From: Streptomyces sp. CC0208
GTDB lineage: Bacteria; Actinomycetota; Actinomycetes; Streptomycetales; Streptomycetaceae
NCBI RefSeq assembly: GCF_003443735.1
Contig: NZ_CP031969.1
Span: forward strand, 9,114,001 to 9,178,000
Reading direction: 5' to 3'
DNA length: 64,000 nt
This document shows positions 44,056 to 53,563 of the stretch, piece after piece. The notes beneath the pieces were generated by a model. That model was given only the letters and a program-made list of their open reading frames with translations. It ran no database searches and was not told the DNA's origin. The position numbers and the translations under genes were made by a program. Every line of letters starts with the position of its first letter. Position 1 is the stretch's first letter.

Positions 44056-44424
44056 TCACTCCTTGGCCTGCAGTGCGTCCGGCAGAAGCTGGTCAGTTGT
44101 CGTGATTGTCTGCGGGTGGCCGACGAGTTGCTCGGATACGCCCTGCTCCAACAGAGCGAGCGTCGCGGCGGCGCTGGTGTCGAGGACCACCCGCCCGTTC
44201 CGGGCGGCCTGCACCGCCTGAGTCTCAGCCGGGTCAACCGGGATGCCGACGGCGTATGTGACCGGCCGTTCTGCGGTGCGGCGCATGCATGCCTCGGCAT
44301 AATTCCGGCCTGCGGCCAAAGAGAGTATTCCTACGGGCAGTTCGCCGCTGGCGACCTTCTGGCGGACTCTTTGGTGCGTTACCCCGCCGCCGTCGCATCG
44401 AGTTGGCCGCAGGCTCCTGTGCAC
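44056..44424 (-). CDS. Hypothetical protein, possibly PIN-like, N-terminus uncertain
   Basis: About 122 codons. The C-terminal half VVLDTSAAATLALLEQGVSE, then PQTITTTDQLLPDAL resembles the start of a PIN-type fold (an Asp in LDTSA), but the other acidic residues are not obvious. The N-terminal half (QKVASGELPVGILSLAAGRN) is unfamiliar. Upstream partner of the interrupted gene at 43859-44037; a toxin-antitoxin reading is only a guess. Confidence 0.4.
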   Translation of the reverse strand: MHRSLRPTRCDGGGVTHQRVRQKVASGELPVGILSLAAGRNYAEACMRRTAERPVTYAVGIPVDPAETQAVQAARNGRVVLDTSAAATLALLEQGVSEQLVGHPQTITTTDQLLPDALQAKE

Positions 44425-44802
44425 GAGCTCCGGCCGGGTGCCCCGGGTGGCGGACGCCGGGCGGTGGCGCCATCGGCCGCTGGGTCGTTGCTGCTACAGG
44501 CGGTCCCGGCAACGCTTCGCCGGCCGAGGCAATCCGTCGGCGGGCGTTGCCGTAAGCGACGCCCCGCTCGGGTCGTAGGGCGCATCGTCCGTCTTCGTGT
44601 CCTGCGCGGGCGCCGGGCGACACCACCCGCATGACATGCCGGTGGTGCCGAACGCACCGCGCCCGCCCGCGTTGGGCGTGCCGCAGCAGGTCTGGGAGGA
44701 TGGCCGGCAGCTGTCCGTCCTGGGTTCGGAACCCGCGGGCGGCGAGAGGCGGGCGGGCGCGGGCAGCGGTCCGGCGGACGGAAGAGCGGAGCGGTAGGGC
44801 AC
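44425..44802. other. No supportable gene
   Basis: About 380 bp of very GC-rich sequence before the DUF218 gene. Frames on both strands look like low-complexity reading, not protein. Confidence 0.4.
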
Positions 44803-45801
44803 GTGCCGGAGTACCCGGAGTATTTCGCAGCGGTCGTGTTCGCCGCGGGCGGCGGCGTCAGCGCCCTGCTGGCGCCGCACCGGTTCTCCGCCGCTGTCCT
44901 GTTCTGCCTCGCGGTGACCTCTGCCGGACTCGGCGTGGCCGGTCGCAGTGCGGCAGCCCACCCGACGATTGCCACCGTCCTCGCCGTGGCCGCCCTGCTG
45001 CTGGCGCTCGCGCTGGGCCTGTTGCTGCTGGCCGACGGCGTCATTCTGGTCCGGTGCTACGGACCGCAGGCGGGCCTGCTGGCGACCGGGGCCGCCGGCG
45101 GCGCGGTGCTGGCGGTGGTCGGCCTCGACGTGGTCTTCCGCGCGGTCGGCGGCGAGGCGTTGGGTGTCCTCGTTCTCGCGGTGAACGCGGTCGCGGGGTA
45201 CCTCGCTCTGCTCTTCATGGTCTTCGCCGGCTACGTGTTCGTCCGGGGTCGTAGCACCCCCTTGCCGGAAACTACCCATGTCGTCGTCCTGGGCGCCGGG
45301 CTCGATGGCGACCGGCCCGGCCCGCTGCTGACCCGCAGGCTGGAGCGCGCCCTTGCCATCGACGCCACCAGCGCACCGGACACGCCTCCTGTGGTGTTCG
45401 TCCTCTCGGGCGGCCAGGGCGCCGACGAGGTCCGCTCCGAGGCGGACGCGATGGCCGACTATCTACGCGGACGCGCAGTGTCCGCCGACCGGATCGTGCG
45501 GGAGGACCGCTCCGTCAACACCGGGCAGAACCTGCGTTTCAGCGCGGCCCTCGTGGACAACACCAGTCCCGGCCACCGTGCCACGGTGGTCACCAGCGGC
45601 TTCCACGTCTACCGCACGACCCTGCTGGCCCGCCGCGTCGGCGTGCCCGTGCACGTCGTGGGCGCGCCGACCTCCCCCGCCTACTGGCTGGCCGCGACCC
45701 TGCGCGAATTCGCTGCTGTCCTGTGGCTGGACCGCCTCGCCCTGGTCGGACTCAGCCTGCTGCTGGCGGTGCCGGTGGCGACGGCGGTATTCGAGCGCTG
45801 A
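44803..45801 (+). CDS. DUF218 (YdcF/SanA-like) membrane protein
   Basis: A 332-residue protein with about five N-terminal membrane segments (residues 5-150) and a C-terminal DUF218 domain outside or at the membrane: HVVVLGAGLDGDRPGPLLTR, VFVLSGGQGADEVRSEADAM, RSVNTGQNLRFSAAL and VVTSGFHVYRTTLLARR. A final hydrophobic helix ends the protein. The family is implicated in envelope integrity and vancomycin sensitivity in enterobacteria; the reaction is unknown. GTG start. It appears monocistronic. Confidence 0.85.
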   Translation: MPEYPEYFAAVVFAAGGGVSALLAPHRFSAAVLFCLAVTSAGLGVAGRSAAAHPTIATVLAVAALLLALALGLLLLADGVILVRCYGPQAGLLATGAAGGAVLAVVGLDVVFRAVGGEALGVLVLAVNAVAGYLALLFMVFAGYVFVRGRSTPLPETTHVVVLGAGLDGDRPGPLLTRRLERALAIDATSAPDTPPVVFVLSGGQGADEVRSEADAMADYLRGRAVSADRIVREDRSVNTGQNLRFSAALVDNTSPGHRATVVTSGFHVYRTTLLARRVGVPVHVVGAPTSPAYWLAATLREFAAVLWLDRLALVGLSLLLAVPVATAVFER

Positions 45802-45932
45802 AGCGCCGGCGGCAGCCCTCGTGAGATGTCCTGACGAAGACGCCGTACATGGTGCGGTTGAGGAGGGGAGAGGACCGGGTGGGCCGCCCGACCGGTGCGC
45901 GCAGCCCCTCGACGGCTCCCACCGTCGCCGCC

Positions 45933-46730
45933 TCACCACAGCTGGGTTCCCGGGGCGCCCTTGAACGGTCCGCGCACCTCCGCGGTGATCCAGCCGCCGT
46001 AGAAGTCGCCCTCCTGCGCCATGACCTGCACTCCGTCGACCGTGCAGCGGTCCATGCGGCTGGGATAGAAGGCGAAGAAGTCGGCGAGGGGTGCGTAGCC
46101 GGGCTCGGGACGGGGATAGCTCCAAGCGGCGCGAGCGCGTACGTCGTCTCCCACGATGACGTCCCAGTACTGGGCCGGTCCCTTCCATTCGCACCAGGTC
46201 CGGCCCGAGACCGCCGGGAACAGGAGCGCCGTACGGACGTCCTGCGGAGGGATGTAGAACACGGGGGGATGGCTGGTCTCCAGTATCCGCACGGCCCGGC
46301 GGGTCTCGGCCACCACCTGCCCGGCGCACTCCACCCGCACGTCACGGTCGTCCTCCCGCATGACGGGCGGCCGCGGGTAGTCCCAGACCGACTCGGGCGT
46401 CCGCGAGGCGGAACGCGGCAGGGGATCTTCCAGCGGGCCCAGATACGCCTCGTCCTCGTAGCACCAGGCCCAGTCCCGGTCGCGTGCCAGGGTGCGTGCC
46501 ACCGGGTGTGCGCTGGAGTCGAAGTGGGCCGTGGCGTGAGCGCCACGAGAGCTGTCGCTGCAGCCCACGTGGCCGCAGGTCAGGCACAGCAGCAGGTCGG
46601 CCGGTGCGCGTCCGCTCGCCGCGCAGGACGCGCACGTCTCACTCAGCGGGGGTGGGTCCGCCGTCCAGGTGTGGGAGCACGGTTTCCCTGAGGGCCGGCC
46701 GCCATCGGGCCGGGGCGTCCATCTCGTCAT
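45933..46730 (-). CDS. Fusion of a UBP-type zinc finger with a DUF427 domain
   Basis: A 265-residue protein. Residues 15-92 form a zf-UBP domain: C18, H20, C33, C36, C49, C52, H54, C57, H65, H69 and H75 are spaced as in ubiquitin-binding zinc fingers, ending WAWCYEDEA. Residues 120-262 are DUF427 (VFYIPPQDVRTALLFPAVSG, TWCEWKGPAQYWDV, AFYPSRMDRCTVDGVQV). Both occur separately in actinobacteria; the DUF427 reaction is unknown. No signal peptide, so cytosolic. Intact and monocistronic. Confidence 0.83.
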   Translation of the reverse strand: MTRWTPRPDGGRPSGKPCSHTWTADPPPLSETCASCAASGRAPADLLLCLTCGHVGCSDSSRGAHATAHFDSSAHPVARTLARDRDWAWCYEDEAYLGPLEDPLPRSASRTPESVWDYPRPPVMREDDRDVRVECAGQVVAETRRAVRILETSHPPVFYIPPQDVRTALLFPAVSGRTWCEWKGPAQYWDVIVGDDVRARAAWSYPRPEPGYAPLADFFAFYPSRMDRCTVDGVQVMAQEGDFYGGWITAEVRGPFKGAPGTQLW

Positions 46731-47014
46731 CGGTGATCACCGGCCTGTGCGGTCGGCATCGCGCTTCTCGGCATCACTGCGCCCCGGCCCACGCTCGTGT
46801 AGCTCACGCTCTCTCCTGTGTGGTCCTCGTTCTCCTCCCTGTTTCGCCGCGACACCGCGCGGGAGATGCACGCCGCCCGGTACGCCTCCCGCCGGGTCGG
46901 CTCACCACGCCGGAGGTGTGCGCCACCGGGAAGGGGCCACGGTCACCATCGTCTGGGAGGGAACCGGCAGCCAGGTCTTCCTCACCTCACACTTGCCATG
47001 GAGCGCGCTCGAAG
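46731..47014. other. Intergenic
   Basis: About 280 bp. Holds the promoter of the UBP/DUF427 gene and the truncated end of the NACHT gene. Nothing else recognised. Confidence 0.35.
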
Positions 47015-48062
47015 TCATAGCGTGGAGGACGCAACGGCGCACGAGGCCGACTCAGCGCCCGCTCCTCCCGGCCGAAGCGTGGTGCTCAAGGCGTCCCGGC
47101 AGCGCTCCACAGCCTGTCGTTCCTCGGGTTCATCGACCGACGTCAGGACAGCCGCATGCCACCGATGGACGAATCGGTCGACGTTATGGCGGGTCATCGG
47201 GAGCAGGTTGAACTCGGCGAAGTCGAGCTCCGCCAGCCAGTGTGTGCCCACGGCCGATGGGCGGGACGTGACGAGGAAGAAGGTCCCGGGGTAAAGGTCG
47301 ACGAGATCATGCAGCCAGCGCCGCACTACGGGTCGTTCGCTCTCGGATACTTCGTCCACGCCGTCGATGAGGACCATGCCGCGGCCGCTTGCGAGCACTC
47401 GGTCAGCCCAGTGCTCCGGCTGGAGAGCGTGCAGTATATTGCCCGCTGCGCCGAGGAATTCCTCGGGACGTGGCAGCCCTGTGTGTTGGGCGAGTGCGCG
47501 CAGGGGGAGCATGAACGGTACGCGGCCTCGCAATTCCGCCAGCCCTTCGGGAAGGCGTCTTGTGCAGAGGAGACGGCCATCCACTGCAGCAGGGGGTCTT
47601 GCCCGATCCCGCCATTCCCCGCAGCATCGCCCGGTTGCAGTCGGAAAGGGCTTCCTTTACCCGCCGACGGTTCGCCGATGGCGAGGCTCCGGCACGTTGC
47701 GAGGCCAGTTCGAGGTTCAAATAGGCGGTGTCCAGTGGCCAGCGAGCTCGGTTGGGGTCGCTCAGGTCGAGGCCGAAAATGTTGAGCTTGCCATACTTGC
47801 GTTCGATGTGCGCCAGATAGCGGGTCTCGAATTCCTCGTCGGCGCTGCCGGGATGCGGAATGCGGTCCACGAGAGCGTCTAGCGTGCGCAGTGTCTCGTC
47901 AAGCATGCGGGTCTGGGCCACCAGAGCATTGGCGATGAAGGTCGAGCGTTGAGTGAAGAAGTGCAGGATGTGGAGACAGCTCAGATCGAGGAGGCTGTCG
48001 TAGAGAGCGGTGGCATCTGCGGACAGGTCGCGCGTGGCGTCCGGGCGTGCTGCCTTCAGGCG
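47015..48062 (-). pseudogene. NACHT-type STAND ATPase, truncated at both ends
   Basis: Leftward reading starts inside the gene (LYDSLLDLSCLHILHFFTQR near 48030) and passes to the P-loop AMLRGMAGSGKT near 47610. One base is missing there (ACCACC has become ACCCC), and the following frame continues with the hallmark GMVLIDGVDEVSESER and TFFLVTSRPSAVGTHW. It breaks off after LSTTLR near 47100, well before the C-terminal sensor region. Such ATPases are common anti-phage sensors; this copy cannot work. Its 5' end abuts the rightward gene at 48047. Confidence 0.78.
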
Positions 48063-49117
48063 GTGCGCCAGTTCCTCCGGCCCGAGACGGACCGCCTGGA
48101 CGTCGTCCAGACGACGAGGACGGCGAGGACGGTCTGGCGCCGGAGGATGAGGAGGACGAGCCCGAGGGCCATGTCTTCCCCGCCCTGAAGATCCTCAAGG
48201 ACTCGGTCGGCCGCTCGAAGATGCACCCGATCCGCGTCATCCGCAAAGAGGAGCGCGACAGCGGCCCGTGGCCGCTGATCAGCGAGCACATGGACGGCGA
48301 GCCCCGCTGGGTCCACCCCGACGTCACCGCCACCCGCGTTCCCCACATCCGGGCGAACGGCAGGCGCGTGCGCCGCGACCAGCTCGACGTACCCGACTCG
48401 TTCGGCGAGGGCGTGCTGTGCCTGATCGACCGCAACGGCAGCTTCCCCTCCGCCTGTTCGGCCGTCCCGCTCGCCCCGAACAAGCTCCTGCACACCGGCC
48501 CGCTCGACGCGTACGACAAGGCCGCAGCCGGCATCTACCTCATCGACATCCCCGCCTGGACGCGCACCGACATGCCGCACCCCCTGGGGCGGATCGCCGA
48601 CCGGCCCGACGAGGACGGCCGAGCGTGGGTCACCACCCCCCACATCAAGCAACTGGTGAAACTCGTGAGGGACAACCACCTCGACGCGATGCCGACCATC
48701 CACGACTCCTGGACCGGCAAGGCCAACGAGTCGCTGTTCAAGCCGTTCTACGAAGCCACCCGCAAGGCACGCACCGAACTCGTCCAGATCCGCGGCGACC
48801 CCTACAAGGCCTACAAGACCCGGCTGTCCATCGCGCTGCGCCTGCTGTGGCCCAAGCGCCCCTCCCAGCGATCCCCGTTCTGGCGGCCGGACTGGCGCGT
48901 GAGCATGGTCGCCGAGGCCTCCGTGAGGCACTGGACCGTCGCCTTCAAGGCCGTCCAGGAAGGCCACACCCTCGTCGCGCTGCGCAACGTCGACCAGGCC
49001 ATCTTCTGGACCCCACCCAACACCCCGCCGTCCACCTACCGGATCGGGACCGGCTTCGGCGAAGTCAAGAGCAAGTTCGTCCAGGCCGGCGAGACCATCC
49101 TCGGAGGTGACGACTGA
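48047..49117 (+). CDS. Plasmid/ICE-type hypothetical protein
   Basis: Up to 356 codons; the true start is unclear because the first 50 residues are acidic and adjoin the NACHT scrap (an ATG at 48221 is possible). The conserved-looking part reads HPIRVIRKEERDSGPWPLIS, then LCLIDRNGSFPSACSAVPLA and PTIHDSWTGKANESLFKPFY, and a C-terminal FGEVKSKFVQAGETILGG. I do not recognise a named family; the pairing with the next gene looks like units found on actinobacterial plasmids and integrative elements. Stop overlaps the next start (TGATG). Confidence 0.6.
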   Translation: MLPSGGAPVPPARDGPPGRRPDDEDGEDGLAPEDEEDEPEGHVFPALKILKDSVGRSKMHPIRVIRKEERDSGPWPLISEHMDGEPRWVHPDVTATRVPHIRANGRRVRRDQLDVPDSFGEGVLCLIDRNGSFPSACSAVPLAPNKLLHTGPLDAYDKAAAGIYLIDIPAWTRTDMPHPLGRIADRPDEDGRAWVTTPHIKQLVKLVRDNHLDAMPTIHDSWTGKANESLFKPFYEATRKARTELVQIRGDPYKAYKTRLSIALRLLWPKRPSQRSPFWRPDWRVSMVAEASVRHWTVAFKAVQEGHTLVALRNVDQAIFWTPPNTPPSTYRIGTGFGEVKSKFVQAGETILGGDD

Positions 49118-49687
49118 TGGCCGGACCCACCGGACGCGGCACCTCCCTCGGCGCCTCCTCAACGACCTGCTGCGCTCCCAGGTCACCCCCCGCCACCGGC
49201 TGTCCTCCTACAACGCCAAGCACTGGCACGCCCAGCTCTCCCAGCTCACCGCGCCCCACCGCGGGCAGCAAGCCCTCGCCGACGCCGGCCTGAACGTGAC
49301 GACCAAAACCCTCATCAACTGGCTGTCCGACGCCGAGTACAACATCCGCCGCAACTACCGCGACCTCATCCACACCGCGTACGAGAACGTCGCCATCGTG
49401 CCCGCCGACCCCATCCCCCGGCACATCAAGCGGGGCCAGTACGAGATCAGCGGTGTCGTTACGACTGGCGACGACGAACGCGAACGCGGCACCGCAGACG
49501 CCGCACCCCTGCGCATCGACGGCAGCCGCGGCTACTGGGACGCGATCGAGGAGCTCTGGCTCGCCGGTGAACTCACCGACGACGAGTTCGAGGACCACTT
49601 CATCGACGACGTCATCGTCGAGGACTCGGCGAAGGCACCGACGGCTGGCAGTTCACCGGCGGCTCCTACTCCGTCGAACTCCGGTAG
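49117..49687 (+). pseudogene. Partner of the preceding gene, two frameshifts
   Basis: ATG at 49117-49119, with GGAGG nine bases upstream, starts MAGPTGRGTSLG; the main body (LLNDLLRSQVTPRHRLSSYN, AGLNVTTKTLINWLSDAEYN, IPRHIKRGQYEISGVV) is in another frame, implying one base lost near 49155. A second base is lost near 49630, after FIDDVIVED; the last part GEGTDGWQFTGGSYSVELR is in a third frame to a TAG at 49685-49687. A helix-turn-helix-like segment lies in the middle. Restored, about 190 residues. Possibly a DNA-binding protein of a mobile element. Confidence 0.6.
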
Positions 49688-49867
49688 CAACCGGCACGAA
49701 CAGCCGAACCACCCGCCGGAACAGGGGAATCCACACCACGGTCCATCCACCCAGAACGGCGGACGTTCCGGCGGATACCGGCGCGCCCCGCAGCATGGCA
49801 GCTCCACACGGACGTCGGACGCCACGACACCTTGATCCTTTCGGCTCCGAGCCTGTTGAATCAGGAG

Positions 49868-50727
49868 ATGACTGAGACCGGTGTGGACCTTGGCACCGTC
49901 AACGCGCCCTCCGGGATGCTCGTGCTGGGGATGGCGGGCTGGATCGACTACTGGCCGCAGGTCGGGGGGCCACTGTCCGAGCGGGCCCGGGCCGCAATAG
50001 CCGGCGGCGGCGGTCACCTGCACGGACCTGAAGACACCGAGCCATCCGCTTGGATGTGCGAGGCGATCGCCGTGGCAGCAGCCGCCGACCAGCCCTTGCA
50101 GGTTCGGGCCCGGACCTCAGCCTCACCCTTCGACGGGGCACCGACGATCGCCGTCCTGGAGGTAGAGCTCGGCTTGCCCTGGCCCAACCCCGATGGCCGC
50201 GAGCCCGTGCAGCTCGGAGACCTGCCTGTCGACCGGTGCGGCATGGTTCTCGGCGACGCCCGGGCGCTGGACGGCTTCACCGGCCTGGGCCAGTCCACCG
50301 ACGGCCTGGCGGACGTCACCTACTGGGGCAAGTACGCAGACACCGTCCATGCCCAGTTCGGTGGCGACCGCACAGCGGACACGGCCCGCGCGGATGGCTC
50401 GACCTCCCGTTGGACGAGGCCGAAGCTGTCGCCGAACGGCTCCGGGCTTGGACCCGCGAAGGACCCGGCAACGGCCTGAGGGTCGCCGTCGACGCCCACA
50501 CCGACTTCCATCGACTCACCCGGGCCGGATGGGGCCACCCACTGCTCGCGGGCACCATCGACCTCGACGCCTGCCAAGTCCTCGGCCTGGGCTGGGATCC
50601 CGGGGATCACTCCATGCGCCACCGCGGAGAACGGGCCTACGGTCAGGTCTACCCCGCCACACTCGAAGCCCGCGCGGGCGCAGCGGTACTGCGCTGGACC
50701 ATCCCGCCGTACGAGCCTGGCCGGTGA
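49868..50727 (+). pseudogene. Conserved hypothetical protein with one frameshift
   Basis: The ATG at 49868 opens MTETGVDLGTVNAPSGMLVL and reads well to HAQFGGD near 50370. The frame then shifts and continues HGPRGWLDLPLDEAEAVAER, LRVAVDAHTDFHRLTRAGWG and VYPATLEARAGAAVLRWTIP to a stop at 50727. Restored length about 285 residues. No family recognised; no signal or membrane segment. Confidence 0.6.
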
Positions 50728-50799
50728 ACCGCACTGCGACTGGAAGAGCGCCAGAAGAACGCAGTTGAGCGGGATGGTACGGCGCGGCACACGCGCCCG

Positions 50800-51129
50800 A
50801 TGAGCCACAGCACGCAGCCAGGCCGCTGGAACGGGCCCTGGTACAGGGCCGACGTCGCCAAGCTCATCGCCGTCAGCCGCGCACCGGCCGACACATCCGT
50901 CATCCTCGAACGATCTTGCAGGACCTACTCGTCGCCTTCACGACTCTGGACTCTCGACGGGAGCTGGCCATATGAGGTCGATGAGCCAGGGCCGGACAAC
51001 CTGCTCCAAGTCGCGCGAGAACTGGTCCCCGCTGCCACCTGCCATCCACTGTGCCCATTGGCGCGTCGCGCCCGCGGCCCAGTCGACTTGACCGAGATCC
51101 CTGCCGCCTCCGCCTGGTGCCTGCCCTAA
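50800..51129 (+). CDS. Doubtful small hypothetical protein
   Basis: 109 codons (MSHSTQPGRWNGPWYRADVA, then SRLWTLDGSWPYEVDEPG). Codon bias is weak and there is no recognised family; it may be non-coding. Confidence 0.25.
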   Translation: MSHSTQPGRWNGPWYRADVAKLIAVSRAPADTSVILERSCRTYSSPSRLWTLDGSWPYEVDEPGPDNLLQVARELVPAATCHPLCPLARRARGPVDLTEIPAASAWCLP

Positions 51130-51253
51130 CGGCCAACGTCACTGCTTCCGTCATGTCAGTGAGGGTGGGTTCGATGCCCGCCGGGCCACTCGATCAGGTG
51201 ATCGCGGTGGTCCGCCTGGGCGAGTCTGGTTCGGAGCGCCTTAGCTTGACGCT

Positions 51254-53563
51254 GTGACGATCTCCGCAGGTCTTTCATCCTCAGGTACCCGTGTGCCCTC
51301 TCCCTCCGCGGAGCCGGTCACCCGTCCGACGCCTTTCGGCACGCCGCATCCTTCTGCAGGCCTCGAATGGTGGTATCTCAACGGGCATCTGAGCGGTGCT
51401 GACGGCCGGGAAGCCCATTGGATGATCATCATCATCCGGCATGAGGCACTGCACGACCCGGGAGCCGAGCCAGGGTACTTCTGCGCGTTCACCTGCGACG
51501 GGGATCCAGGCGTGTTCTCGGGAAGCTGGGTGAGTCCGGCCGGCCTCGGCGTACTGCGGGATGCGCACAGTGGTGATCTGGTTGAGGACACTCAGTTGCG
51601 GGCTGCTCTCTTGGAGGTTCTCGCTGAGGGCGTGCCGCTGCCCGACCGGCTCATCGAGGAGCCGGTGCGAAGCAGTGACACCGTGCTGGATATCGCTCTG
51701 GGGGAGTTGGGGGCGCTTTTTCGCAGCGAGAGCGGGGGCTACCGCCTGAGCTTCCACGGTGGGGGACTGCCGCAGCTTGACCTTGAACTCATTCCGAAGA
51801 AGCCCTCTGTGGCGCAGTTCCACGAACACGGCCAAATGAGCGGGCGGTTTCCCGACGGAGGAGACACGCAGACCACACGCATTTTGCCGCGGTTGGATGC
51901 GCAGGGAACAGTGACCTATGCGACTGGCGAGCAGGTCGCTATGCAGGGGCAGGCGTGGTTCGAAAACACCTGGGGTGGCGCGATGGGACGTACCGAACGT
52001 CGCAAAAGCGCGGGTGACCTTTCGTGGGAATGGGCCGGCGTCCAGTTGGACAATGGCTGGGAGATCAGTGCTCTGCAAAAGTACGTGGCAGACGTCGTCA
52101 CCGGCTCACAGCGGGACCAGGTCATCGTAGCCACAGCGGTCGCCCCGGAGGGGAGCGTCGCCCATCATGAAATGATCTGGCAGCCCCTGCGTCACTGGAC
52201 GTCCGCAGCCACGCTCAACACGTTCCCCACCGCGGTCCGCTTTCGCATCCCAGCACTCGACATGGACCTCGAAGTCACCGGACCTGCCGACGGACACGAG
52301 ATCCGCACCCTCATCGCCGGCAGCGGATGGTGGGAGAGCCCGGCGATCGTAACGGGCACCATGGGCGGGACTCCTGTCCGCGGCCAGGCGTTCCTGCAGA
52401 CACTCCCGGTCGGTACCATCGACAACATCAGCAGCGTCACGCGTCGCGCCTTTGCCATCGCCCGCGACGAGGCCGCCGCCGTCTACCCGAGCAGTCCCAG
52501 GAGCGCACTGGCAGCGGTGACCGGTACTGAGCAGGGCCCGCCACTCGATACTTCGACGCAGGACCGGCTCCACGAATCGCTCGTGCAGCCGGTGCGCATG
52601 CTCCTTGACGCACCTGGCCGGGCCTGGCGGCCATACACGGCCCTGTCCGTCCTGTGTCTGTTCGGCGCCGACCCGGAACCCTACCGGCCCCTGGCCGCCC
52701 TGACCGAGCTGCTGCACACCGCCTCGCTGATCATCGACGACATTCAGGACGGCTCCCCGCTGCGGCGCGGCCGCGCCACCGTCCACGAAGTCATCGGGAC
52801 CCCGGCTGCCATCACTGCAGGAACCGCAGCCTTCTTCGCCTTCGAGCCTCTCCTGCAGCGCATCCCCCAGCACGATCCGGCCACCATGCTGCGCGTATAC
52901 CAGCTGTGCCTGCGCGCCTTACGCGCAGGGCATGCGGGCCAGGCGCTGGACCTCTCCTCGCACCAAGCGGCCTTTGATCATGCCGTCACCACCGGCGACA
53001 ACCGTCAGCTGCTCGCGGACATTCGCACCACGCACCGGCTGAAGTCCGGCGTGCCGGTTCGCTGCATCGCCGAGGTCGCGGCGGTGCTGGCCGACGCCGA
53101 TGAGGCTCAGATCCGGGCCGTCGGCGACTACTTCGAAACGGTCGGCATCGTCTACCAGATCAGCGACGACGTCGCAGACTTGGACGGGGTGAGCACAGCC
53201 CAGGACCGTCGTCAGGGCCGGACGGCCAAGCGTCCGGCAGAGGACCTCCTCAACGGCAAGGTCACCTACCCCGTCGCCCATGCCGTCGCGCGGCTGGACC
53301 AGGCGGACCGGTTCCGGCTGCGCGACGCCCTGCGCCTGCGTACACCCGCGGGAGCCGCCCAGGCCGCCGAACTCCTGACCCACAGCGGATCTCCGCAGAT
53401 CTGCCTGGAAGACACCCACGACATGATGACTCGTGCCTGGGCTGCACTGGCGCCTGTCCTGCCACCCACGCAGCACAAGGCGCTGATCTGTGCCTTGGGC
53501 TGGTACGCCGCCCAGCGGATCCCCGACCAGGCCGGTCCGGACGCCGAAGAGGACGCGCGGTGA
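51254..53563 (+). CDS. AttH/CrtC lipocalin-like domain fused to an isoprenyl diphosphate synthase
   Basis: A 769-residue two-domain protein. Residues 20-400 resemble the AttH/hydroxyneurosporene-synthase (CrtC) lipocalin-like family: GLEWWYLNGHLSGADG, GQAWFENTWGG, LSWEWAGVQLDNGWEISAL, GWWESPAIVTGTMGG. This fold includes carotenoid hydratases and pericyclases such as fungal Diels-Alderases. Residues 430-740 are a trans-isoprenyl diphosphate synthase with both aspartate-rich motifs: DDIQD (495-499) followed by RRGRATVHE, and DDVAD (638-642) in QISDDVADLDG. All catalytic aspartates are kept. GTG start at 51254, weak ribosome site. Its stop overlaps the ABC ATPase start. Probable role: make a prenyl diphosphate and modify or cyclise the product in one polypeptide. 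Confidence 0.88.
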   Translation: MTISAGLSSSGTRVPSPSAEPVTRPTPFGTPHPSAGLEWWYLNGHLSGADGREAHWMIIIIRHEALHDPGAEPGYFCAFTCDGDPGVFSGSWVSPAGLGVLRDAHSGDLVEDTQLRAALLEVLAEGVPLPDRLIEEPVRSSDTVLDIALGELGALFRSESGGYRLSFHGGGLPQLDLELIPKKPSVAQFHEHGQMSGRFPDGGDTQTTRILPRLDAQGTVTYATGEQVAMQGQAWFENTWGGAMGRTERRKSAGDLSWEWAGVQLDNGWEISALQKYVADVVTGSQRDQVIVATAVAPEGSVAHHEMIWQPLRHWTSAATLNTFPTAVRFRIPALDMDLEVTGPADGHEIRTLIAGSGWWESPAIVTGTMGGTPVRGQAFLQTLPVGTIDNISSVTRRAFAIARDEAAAVYPSSPRSALAAVTGTEQGPPLDTSTQDRLHESLVQPVRMLLDAPGRAWRPYTALSVLCLFGADPEPYRPLAALTELLHTASLIIDDIQDGSPLRRGRATVHEVIGTPAAITAGTAAFFAFEPLLQRIPQHDPATMLRVYQLCLRALRAGHAGQALDLSSHQAAFDHAVTTGDNRQLLADIRTTHRLKSGVPVRCIAEVAAVLADADEAQIRAVGDYFETVGIVYQISDDVADLDGVSTAQDRRQGRTAKRPAEDLLNGKVTYPVAHAVARLDQADRFRLRDALRLRTPAGAAQAAELLTHSGSPQICLEDTHDMMTRAWAALAPVLPPTQHKALICALGWYAAQRIPDQAGPDAEEDAR

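Noticed and set aside
43859-44424. Toxin-antitoxin pair
   Set aside because: Two small adjacent genes fit the layout, but only one PIN-like acidic residue is visible and the second gene is cut by an IS3 remnant, so I do not call it a TA system.
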